Shown: piece after piece, positions 57,101 through 64,000 of the stretch
Numbering within the stretch: position 1 is the first letter of the stretch
Layout of the letters: each line of letters begins with the position of its first letter
Source of the DNA: Marsupella aquatica
Lineage: Eukaryota; Marchantiophyta
Direction: 5' to 3'
DNA length: 64,000 nucleotides
Assembly: GCA_973895155.1 (NCBI GenBank)
Contig: OZ316899.1
Span: 11,780,001 to 11,844,000, forward strand
Translations under genes and position numbers: made by a program
Notes under the pieces: generated by a model
Seen by the model: the letters and a program-made list of their open reading frames with translations, nothing else
Told to the model about the DNA's origin: nothing
Databases searched by the model: none

Positions 57101-60100
57101 TCAATTGGTCCTCTAGCTCCTTTATCTTGAGCTTTAACAAGGCTAAGTGCTTAGCCTTTAAACTCTGGTCATTACTCCTTGTCTTGATCTCAACTTGGGC
57201 AGCACCCTTGCTGGTCTGATCAACCTCCTGAGCCATTGTGATAGTGTCTTCTTGGTTGCTCTCCTTGGCTGAGGTCTCAGCCTGCTTCACCTCCTCGAGA
57301 CTGGTCACTTCACTGAGACTGGGCAGAGGTGAATGGCTGGTAAGAGCCTCCTGCTCTTGCTCCTCTCCAAACACTTCTTCTTCAGTCCATTGGCTCACCA
57401 TGTTCAACATGTATACCTCATCCTCATCAGATTCAGATTTGGTACTCAACTCATCGGAAAGTTCAGAATCATATTCATCCAACTCATCAGTAGTCTCTCC
57501 TTGATGCTTGTCATGACCCCATGAAACTGAAGTGGCTGGTTTGCCAAACCTAAACTCCTTCTTGCCCCAATCAGACACTACTTTGGCTCCATATAGCCAA
57601 GGCCTCCCAATCAAGATTGGGTAAGTAGATGGCCTTGCTGGTCTCATCACCAAGTAATTCAACAAGAACTCCTGCCCCCCAATGAGAGTAGGTACTTGAG
57701 TAAGAGTCCCCACCGGTAGCACTCTTGCTCCATTTGCTAGCCTCATTGTCCTTGTTGTTGGCTGAAGTTTCTTGAAACCTAGTTGTTGGGCAGTAGCCTC
57801 AATCATGATATTCACACCTGAGCCTCCATCAACTGGTACATACGAGAGTACACACCCATTTACTTGAACATCAATCTCAGGTGCTCCAAGGTCTTCACAA
57901 ACCATCATCACATCAGCTGGGGTACCAACCTTTGGAAGCTTCCTTCTTCTCCTTCCTACCAACATCTCCTTCAGTTGCCTCCTATACAAAGGGTTGTCTT
58001 TGATCAGCTGCCCCACTGTAGCAGTAACCAAACAATCTTTCACATCCTTCTTGATGTCATAAGAGGGTACCTTGCTGGTCTCTTTCTTCTCTTCCACCTC
58101 AGCTTTTTCCTTCAAAGCTTTAGCAACCTTCAGGTCTTTGTTGATGGCCTCTTGATGCTCCTTAGCCTCCATCTCCTCTAGTTGCCTCTTGACTTCCTCA
58201 TTCACCTTGGGATAGAAGAGCTTCGGATGGTCTCTCTTGTAGTCACTATCTTCAGCTGGTGGGACTTGAACTTCTGCTCCAACTTCAACTTCGATTGGTG
58301 ACTCCGTTGAGTGCTCCTTTCTCTCCTTCCTCTTCTTCCTCTCTTCCACTCTTTCCTTCTTTCTTGTGGACCTGGTAGACACCTTGTAACACACAGCTTC
58401 CTCCTCAGGTGTCTCCATTCCTGGTAGATCTGGCTGGTTCTCCCCACCAGCAACTTGTGTCACTCCATCTTTGGCCTCCTCTTGCCACTCCATACTCAAG
58501 AAGTTCACTGTGGCTTCACCGGGAGCCTTGGCAACCGCTGGTGGTGGTGCTTCTATCCTTCCTATCATCATCTTGGCAGCAGATCCAATAGGACAGTTGG
58601 CTGTGGTATGACCCTCCCTTTTGCACACAGCACAAAGAGGATAGGGAGCTCCTTGTCCCTGCCTCCTTGGTTCGGGGCAACTGTTGGAATAGTGCCCTGG
58701 TTTTTGACAGTTCCAGCAGATCACCACGGTAGTTCTTGCCACTCCCCCAGGTCCTTGAGGTCCCATTTGATCCACCATCCTTGGTTGAAGACCAGGCATC
58801 AGTTGAGGTGCCATGGGTGGAGCTGGTCTTCCTTGCAAAGTTCTTGGGCCTCCTGAAATCTGGTACACCATCTCCGGGGCTTCTTCATAGAAGTAGTCCA
58901 CCACTTCACTTGCTTGATAAACATCGTTGGACTCTTCATTGACATACTGAACTTGATTCCTCCAACCTTGACACTCTTGAGGTGTATGGCCAAAACTCTT
59001 GCACTTGACACACCATACATGGGCTCTATTCACCGGCACTTTTCTCCTATCAGGTTGCACACCAGCAAAGTGAACTGATAGGGCCTTGAGTTGGTTGGTG
59101 ATCTCACTCATCTTGTTATCCATCACCTTCTTCTCCTTGGTTGCTGGTGTAGAACCTTCCACCAAGTTGAAGGTTGCAGATTTGTGGTGCTTACCACCTG
59201 GCTTCTTCTTGCTGGCTCTCCTCTTCTGGTCGCTTTTTCTCTTTGCCTTCTTCTTCTTCTTCTTCTTCTTCTTCTCGGAGTCCTCCTCAGAATCAGATTC
59301 TGAATCAGAACTGGAACTACTCTCCTCAGATTCCGACTCAGAAGTATCCTCAACTGAACTACTTGATTCACTTGAGCTAGAAGAAGAATCACTATAAGCA
59401 AATCGCTTCTTCTTTCTCCTACTCTTGGAACTAGAGATCTCAGCACTCCTATAAGACTGAGCCGCCTCAATGGCCTCATCCAACGTATTAGGGTGAGATT
59501 GCCTTACTGAGACACCCATCTTCTTGGGTAGGCTTGCCACAAACCAAGCCAACAACATGGAGTCTACTGGTCTGGGGTCAAGCTTGGTAGCTAACCTTTG
59601 AAACCTTTGCAGAAACCTCCTTACTGACTCCTTGGATCCCATTCTGATCTCTCCCATCTTGATCAGAGCTTCCGATTCTTCTCCCACCTTCCTAAACTCC
59701 TGCAAGAATGCTAGCTTGAAGGCATCCCAATCATTCTTGATGGCATTTGATAGGCTATTGAACCAAGGTCTTGCTTCTCCTCTCAAGACCCCCGCCAAAG
59801 TGGTCAACTTAATATCAAACTCTCCATTGGCTTGGGCTGTCCCAATGAAGTCCTCCAACCAAGCATCAGGATCCTCCTTGGGCTTGCCATGGAATGTCTT
59901 GTACTGAAATCTTGCTCTTTGAGTCACCACCATGGCTGCTTCTTGATCTTCACTTGTGTTGGTAGTGGAAGAAGATGTATCACTCCACCCTACACCAGGT
60001 TCCGCTTCAGCTTGCAAATGAATGTCCACCCAATCTGGTTGCTCCAACTGGTCACCAAAGTTGAAACTAAGAGAGGCTTCTTTTAGTGCTTGACTCCTTG

Positions 60101-60200
60101 TAGTGGGCATGCCACTCACAATCACCTTCTTATCTCCCTTCTTCTCTTGAACAGCAAACCTGCAAACACACCTCCAAGTCTTGTGGCTCCACTCCAACAA
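54132..60200 (-). CDS. Ty3/gypsy gag-pol polyprotein, 2022 residues, uninterrupted
   Basis: Gag lies at about residues 95-260 (FHGKPKEDPDAWLEDF, ARPWFNSL). A Ser/Glu then Lys-rich stretch follows (about 275-340). Three CCHC knuckles are at about 396 (CVKCKSFGHTPQEC), 493 (CWNCQKPGHYSNSC) and 523 (CAVCKREGHTTANC). The protease motif near 790 reads DGGSGVN, with Gly where Ser/Thr is usual. Reverse transcriptase includes KIRVCQDFRKLN, PFGLCNAPGMFQRL and the active site FIDD (about 1313). RNase H includes VYVDVSGFCIGVVLSQ (about 1455). Integrase has the HHCC finger (about 1667-1712) and DDE core GIDFIG, SDRGTHF and NGLTERANG (about 1738-1840). It ends shortly after an HHDRLKRYF segment without a chromodomain. 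The long ORF with no gag-pol frameshift implies a fused product. Confidence 0.95.
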   Translation of the reverse strand: MLEWSHKTWRCVCRFAVQEKKGDKKVIVSGMPTTRSQALKEASLSFNFGDQLEQPDWVDIHLQAEAEPGVGWSDTSSSTTNTSEDQEAAMVVTQRARFQYKTFHGKPKEDPDAWLEDFIGTAQANGEFDIKLTTLAGVLRGEARPWFNSLSNAIKNDWDAFKLAFLQEFRKVGEESEALIKMGEIRMGSKESVRRFLQRFQRLATKLDPRPVDSMLLAWFVASLPKKMGVSVRQSHPNTLDEAIEAAQSYRSAEISSSKSRRKKKRFAYSDSSSSSSESSSSVEDTSESESEESSSSSDSESDSEEDSEKKKKKKKKKAKRKSDQKRRASKKKPGGKHHKSATFNLVEGSTPATKEKKVMDNKMSEITNQLKALSVHFAGVQPDRRKVPVNRAHVWCVKCKSFGHTPQECQGWRNQVQYVNEESNDVYQASEVVDYFYEEAPEMVYQISGGPRTLQGRPAPPMAPQLMPGLQPRMVDQMGPQGPGGVARTTVVICWNCQKPGHYSNSCPEPRRQGQGAPYPLCAVCKREGHTTANCPIGSAAKMMIGRIEAPPPAVAKAPGEATVNFLSMEWQEEAKDGVTQVAGGENQPDLPGMETPEEEAVCYKVSTRSTRKKERVEERKKRKERKEHSTESPIEVEVGAEVQVPPAEDSDYKRDHPKLFYPKVNEEVKRQLEEMEAKEHQEAINKDLKVAKALKEKAEVEEKKETSKVPSYDIKKDVKDCLVTATVGQLIKDNPLYRRQLKEMLVGRRRRKLPKVGTPADVMMVCEDLGAPEIDVQVNGCVLSYVPVDGGSGVNIMIEATAQQLGFKKLQPTTRTMRLANGARVLPVGTLTQVPTLIGGQEFLLNYLVMRPARPSTYPILIGRPWLYGAKVVSDWGKKEFRFGKPATSVSWGHDKHQGETTDELDEYDSELSDELSTKSESDEDEVYMLNMVSQWTEEEVFGEEQEQEALTSHSPLPSLSEVTSLEEVKQAETSAKESNQEDTITMAQEVDQTSKGAAQVEIKTRSNDQSLKAKHLALLKLKIKELEDQLKAANSEEDETQEDQHSSKEKEELSAENAPVYGGMRLAQLEGTFDSTMRNKMEVIRAEQYRTISVQQDKTFNLGNALGSGEEKTIQDLLGEYVDVFAWSHLDLTGVNPELGEHRIDLMLGASPVRQRQYRMNPKYSLMVKEEIDKLLEAGFIYPVLNSEWVSPIVIVPKKPGLDGKPKIRVCQDFRKLNEATKKDHYPIPFTDMVLDLVAGWEVYSFLDGYSGYNQIWIRKEDQLKTAFTTEWGIYAFRRMPFGLCNAPGMFQRLMMNIFHDYLRKFLEVFIDDFAVFGRGKDHVEHLRMTFQRCREVGLKLHPGKCFFGVEEGILLGHKVSKKGIEVDQEKVAVWMAVKFPTSVTELRGFLGCLNYYRRFIKDFAKVALPLTSMLKKGAEVEPSVERLASFQELKNRLVEAPILIAPDWSREFHVYVDVSGFCIGVVLSQLDDQNRDHPIYFASRLLAPAEKNYSPTDREALGIIYFCKKFRHYLLGYKVVFHTDHNALKYMVNKPDVTGRVARWILLLQEFDYEVRVRPGKKHGNADFFSRIEGEEDLKEVDDQFPDEDLFHVGSGGDTWYLDIIQFLLTTRLPRDLNQEEAAVFLRKIRPYLLVKGVLHKEGVDGRLRRCLEKKEISIVMRAMHEEEAGGHYASATTARKILDAGYWWPTLHKDVSLFVRGCDPCQRTGKPAHSRHHPLTTILPLAPFEKWGIDFIGPITPVTRSRRNRYILLATDYATKWVEARPTSKDNALTVARFMYQQIFTRFGPPLELVSDRGTHFLNEVVEELTNHYLIKHRKTTPYHPKANGLTERANGIIGKILNKTVAAHKTDWDDKLYSAVYSYNLAFKTTTGHSPFYLVFGQHSLVPVEFEVPTLRVSVEERMEADQSLMERAYQLEELEEIREEASKQVKKKQAQVKQHHDKKLKKPTSLLAGQLVLLYDSRYAHFPGKLHTRWLGPYVVHQVYANGSIQLATLEGEVFPTRVHHDRLKRYFNQE

Positions 60201-60217
60201 AAACTGTAAAGAGTTGT

Positions 60218-60234
60218 CCCCGGCAGCGGCGCCA
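60218..60234 (-). other. Gypsy primer-binding site, tRNA-Asp type
   Basis: The minus strand reads TGGCGCCGCTGCCGGGG, complementary at 16 of 17 bases to the 3' end of plant tRNA-Asp as I recall it (TGGCGCCGTTGCCGGGG). It stands 20 bases inside the 5' LTR edge, rather far for this class. Confidence 0.75.
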
Positions 60235-60254
60235 AAAACAAGGGTGGGACTCTA

Positions 60255-63200
60255 TGTCAAACACTTGCCAAGGAGCTTAAGCGGCTTTTCTCCCCAAAAG
60301 ACTACCTAATACCTGCTCCATGTCATACCAGGGTCACAAAGGATTGACAAAACTTCTGAAGTGTGCTTACAATGTCCAATCACTCCATACATAAGTAGTT
60401 TCAACTCTCCACTTCTAGAGAGGTAGTCCCCTTGACTACTTTTGTACTCACCCCTTCCCCTCTCCTCTACTCCAAGGATCAGCAAGGGGGATCTCCGCTC
60501 CAAGCTGTCACCTTAGAGTAGATTCTCACACAAACACCCAAGAACCCAAAGTACTTTCCTCTTCAAGCTTAAGTCTCCTCAAGACCCTCAAAGTAGTGTT
60601 ACCCCTCAACCTTGCCCCCCTGGCCTTGGTTTGGGTCCACACATCCCCTTTGAGCCCTAGAGAAGGCTCCTCTATCTAAGGACTCTTCCTCTTGTTCTTA
60701 CTTCTTGTTAACACCACACACCAAGCAAAGTACTTTCCACCCTCAAGCTATAATCCTCTCTAAGTCTCAAAGTAATGCTATACCTTAACCTTGCCTCCTT
60801 GGCCTTGGTTTTGTACTAGCACATCCCCTTCAAGCTTAGACCAAGATTATACCATAGCATGGACTCTTCTCTTGCTCTCATATACTTCAAATGCACTCAC
60901 ACTTAATGGTCACAATGAAGATTGGTAAGTCTCCTTTTATTGCATCACCTTTACAACAAAAGTTCACTACACATTCTCCACACTAAGCATGGACCACCTC
61001 TCCTTTCTCAAGCTTAGCCCTACCTTGGCAAGGTAGAGATTTCACTTAAGAGATGAGACTCCCGGTCCCTAACAAATGAAAACTTCCTCCTTATATACTA
61101 TCTCCTTCCACATCACACCAAGCTTGACCTGGGGTCCAACTATACCTCCCCCAAGTCCTCCTAACACACAAAGTCCAACTCTATAGTTCATAGCCCACCC
61201 TACTACTTGCTATTTTGCCTCCTTCCAAGCCCTGGAATATGCCACACATGAGTGGTATGCTTTGACTTCCAAACCTACTCCCACTTATGGTCCTCCTCAC
61301 CAGCTTACCAACCCACTTGAAAGCTCGCAAAAAGAGTGAGTGAGTCTCAAGTTGTGCCTAGTCAAAGTTGGCCTTATTTTACTTAACCCCTTTACTACCC
61401 TAAGTAAACTACCCCCTATATTTACTTTTCTTAACTTGATGGCCTTACACCTTTGGCCAAAGGTAAGTACCCTTCTCTAGAGCCTAACTCAAGTGGTATG
61501 GGTGCAAGAAAGGTCAGCCCCTAAATCTGGTATTCATTCCCCTATGCCGACTTTGGTTTGCAAGTTGTCGGGACTCCCTCGTGGCCTCGGTTAAAAATAT
61601 ATTTGAGTGATTACTTTTCTGGGGTTCCACCTTCACCAGGGGGTGCCTTATCTTCCCCTAACTCAGCACAAAAAAATTTGGGCCCCAACGGATACCTCTA
61701 GCCAAAGTTATGCCCATTCTCCCAAGGCCTGTTTTTGGTGTAAAGCGGGTGTAAGCGGCGGCCCGATTACACTTACCTTACATGCCCCTTATGGGGATTC
61801 CACGTGTCATGAGGGGAGAGCACTCTCATTATACTCATGTTTCTTATGAAGAAATTGTAAGGACAGCAATGTTTGCAGCCATTTCTCTCTCGTGAATTCA
61901 ATCTAAAACCACAGCATTCTCTATTGGATTCTTTCTTGTGCAGCAGTCCAGCTGATCAGCCGCCAGCCCCTCAATTTCACAGCCACCATAGCTCACAGCC
62001 AGCCTAGTCAATTTCGCAGCTAGCCCACCTCTTCAATTTTGCCGCTAGCAACACAGTCAATTTCGCAGCTAGCAGCACAGTCACATCAGCGCATTTACAG
62101 CACAACAACAGCAGATTTGAAGCACAGCAGCAGCAACCATAGCTTGATTCCTTCTCAGTCAAGCAGGTCTCTCTTCTCAATTTCGTAGCTGCCCACCTTT
62201 GCAATTTCGCAGCTAGCAGCAGCATCATTCAATTCAGCAGCATCAAGGCAGCAGCCAGCCAATTCTCATGAGCATCTCGTGCCTGATTAGTAGGAGCACC
62301 TCTAATCTAGTGTGCAGCTGTCATAGCAGCAAGCAGCCTTCCCAATTCAAAGCCAGCAACGATCCTAATTTGCAGCCATAGCTCTTTTCCTTCTCAGCAG
62401 CCATAGCTTCTTCAATCAGCAACAGCCCTTGCTTCTTCAATCAGCAGCAGCCATTTCAATTCAGCCGCCCTTCCTTCAATTCAGCCGCCCTTGTGCTCAA
62501 TTGATTCCTCAAGTAATCATGCAGCACCTTTGGACAGCCTCCCGGTGCTTGACGTCCTCACCAGCCTCGTGCTTGCTCCTCCTTGCCTCGTGCTCGCTCC
62601 TCCTTGCCTCGTGCTCGCCGCGTGATCGTCGCCCACGCGGTTTACACTTAGAAAAAAAATACATTTTTTTTTGGAAAAACAGCATTTTGGGGCGATTTTG
62701 GACCCCCCTCCAAAACTCACACATAAGTCCAAAAGGACTTCTGAGTAGCTCCACTGATTCTATGGACATAGGACTATGTCCGGGTTTACTAAGATATAAA
62801 CAAAACCCTATAACAACTTTTCTAAAATTAGGCAAAGAGGGTCAAGTCTTTATGTCTTCCAAAATTCTTCTCAACTTTGAGATGCTCCCAAAAAGTAACC
62901 AAGTGTGACAAAGTTGTCCCACAAGTTTCTAGGGATAGAGGGGACCATACTTAACCCACTTCCAAACTTGGAACCCCTACATTTACCCATCAGCTATTTT
63001 TCCCGGGACCCGCTATTTGGTAACTTTGATTTTTGCCAAAATACTTATAACTCCTAGGTTAAGACCCCACTTGACTTCATACTTTTTCAGGGTTCCCTAG
63101 GGACCTCCCAGCACCCATGGGAGAAATATCAGCCAAAAATAAGATGTCCGGTGTCGGGTCATTTTTCGGTCCCGACTTAGTCGCCTATTATAACTAAGGA

Positions 63201-63416
63201 CGGACTAGTTTCCTGCCCCTCCTATAGTAACTTGCTTACCCCTAGATAACTTTGCATAACTAAATTCCCTCTTACCTCTACTAAGCTTCCCTTCTTACTT
63301 AAGTGCCCTAAACCTAGCTACTCTGATAGCACTAAAACTTTTTCCCTAACTATTTCCTCTTCTAAACGAAAGAATGTCATGTTTCTCTACACTAGCTGAC
63401 ACTGAGCCATCCCACA
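60255..63416 (-). repeat. Gypsy 5' LTR
   Basis: Same sequence as 50930-54091 at a constant offset of 9325; only the 62359 difference was noticed by eye. It drives transcription on the minus strand toward gag-pol. Confidence 0.95.
61090..61097 (-). promoter_or_regulatory. Candidate TATA box in gypsy 5' LTR
   Basis: The minus strand reads AGTATATAAGGAGG. It lies about 840 bases before the internal edge of the LTR, giving a plausible R-U5 length. The same sequence is at 51765-51772 in the other LTR. Confidence 0.4.
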
Positions 63417-63421
63417 CCCTC
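63417..63421. repeat. Gypsy target-site duplication, right copy
   Basis: CCCTC, matching 50925-50929. Confidence 0.9.
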
Positions 63422-63517
63422 TCATTCCAAGATTGCAGCGCCTCTATAGGTGTCCATCCATTTCTAAGATGATGACTTGGACCTCTGATCAGAAGAGTAC
63501 AGATGGTTTGCAACGTC
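63417..63517 (+). pseudogene. TNP2 transposase of element 2, continuation after gypsy
   Basis: The frame reads IPRLQRLYRCPSISKMMTW, then SDQKSTDGLQR, matching IPRLQRMFRSRAISELMTW...SRDGLQR in element 1. It continues directly from the sequence before 50930. It is cut at 63517 by the next CACTA terminus. Confidence 0.85.
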
Positions 63518-64000
63518 CACTAGTACATTTTTGGCGGTTTTCCGATACTCCTTTTGAGCCAAACGTCACTCATCCCATGCCAAACACTTCGGACAATATC
63601 CGATATGCCCTGCAACGTATTTTCCGATCCTGATACCATCGGACCTACATATTCCGATGTAAAACCCATCGCATACACTGTCCCATCGTACTACTATCGG
63701 ACAGTATCTGACACTAAACATATCGGAAACTATGTCGCCATGACCGCATAATTGGTCCGAACCTTAATGCATCGCAAGATGTTTGCGTTGGTAGTTGTAT
63801 CGGACTAGGACCGTCACGGAATGCATCGGATATTTGTGTCCGTTGGGTTTAGGGTTGGATAGTTTGTGCGTAAAAAATGATGTCGGACATTGTCCGTCGG
63901 ATGTTGGATCGGATATCTCGTCAACAAAGGAGGAGAAGGTGTCCGTTGTGGAGAGGATCGGAAATGTGTGTCCAATGGGTTTTATATGGAATAGTCCGTA
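63518..64000. mobile_element. Left end of a further CACTA element (runs off window)
   Basis: Begins CACTAGTACATTTTTGGCGG inside the TNP2 coding sequence. The first ten bases match the 1977-bp element at 42588. TCCGAT/ATCGGA words recur in both orientations more than ten times up to 64000, as in a subterminal region. GTC (63515-63517) would be the 3-bp target duplication. No gene is visible before the window ends. Confidence 0.7.

Larger units (their letters stand above)
50930..63416 (-). mobile_element. Complete Ty3/gypsy retrotransposon, 12,487 bp, young
   Basis: TG...CA LTRs of 3162 bp each (50930-54091 and 60255-63416) surround a single gag-pol frame on the minus strand, with a 5-bp CCCTC duplication. 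I noted one difference between the LTRs (G at 53034, A at 62359). RT precedes integrase, which defines gypsy. No chromodomain follows the integrase, and the primer site fits tRNA-Asp, so a non-chromovirus (Tat/Athila-like) lineage is likely. All parts needed for movement appear present. Confidence 0.95.
40959..64000 (+). mobile_element. CACTA (En/Spm) element 2, nested host of four insertions
   Basis: The left terminus CACTAGTAGAAA is at 40959, with TGC (40956-40958) as the possible target duplication; the right end lies outside the window. On the plus strand are an intact PHD gene (46236), a decayed BRCT gene (47860-49544) and a TNP2 gene (49911 onward), the same order as element 1. It hosts a non-autonomous CACTA (42588-44564), a mitochondrial fragment (48194-48879), a Ty3/gypsy element (50930-63416) and the start of another CACTA (63518). 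Its own TNP2 coding sequence resumes at 63417-63517. Confidence 0.8.

Overview
The window is a repeat-dominated nuclear segment from a streptophyte (plant-lineage) genome. The evidence is plant-type CACTA transposases (TNP2/DUF4218 and TNPA/Transposase_24 families), Ty1/copia and Ty3/gypsy elements, a plant-type LINE, GT-AG introns of about 100-145 bp, and a nuclear copy of mitochondrial cox2-nad1. In that copy nad1 runs on without the introns known in flowering plants and needs no visible C-to-U editing, which leans toward a charophyte alga or bryophyte-grade plant; the species cannot be fixed. No ordinary host gene was recognised with confidence.

Layout. 1-5906: two inverted copies of a gag-like/coiled-coil gene, one riddled with stops (1-1395, +) and one nearly full length (3265-5906, -), with related 3' flanks facing each other. 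6.0-8.4 kb: non-coding. 8381-13289: a Ty1/copia element (-) with its upstream LTR but no recognisable downstream LTR. About 13.3-26.9 kb: CACTA element 1 (+), carrying tandem PHD fingers, a twin-BRCT protein, an F-box-like ORF, a three-exon TNP2 transposase and an eight-exon TNPA-like gene, ending in a CACTA-type terminus at 26918. 27.4-35.1 kb: a LINE ORF1 remnant (+), then a LINE ORF2 (-) split by a 2.43-kb insertion. 36.5-40.0 kb: a third, broken gag-like/coiled-coil gene (+). 40959 to beyond the window: CACTA element 2, with the same PHD, BRCT, TNP2 order.

CACTA element 2 is a nest. A 1977-bp non-autonomous CACTA (42588-44564) sits in its 5' region. About 690 bp of mitochondrial DNA splits its BRCT gene. 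A 12.5-kb Ty3/gypsy element (50930-63416) with near-identical 3162-bp LTRs and an unbroken 2022-codon gag-pol splits its TNP2 gene. Another CACTA terminus begins at 63518, 101 bp after the gypsy element.

The most unusual feature is the PHD (EDM2-like) plus twin-BRCT gene, found in the same place and orientation upstream of TNP2 in two diverged CACTA elements. This suggests a standing part of the transposon family rather than a one-off capture. A second theme is decay: in the gag-like copy at 1-1395, four of six in-frame stops are exact CAG to TAG changes relative to the inverted sister copy, as expected from deamination of CHG-methylated cytosines.
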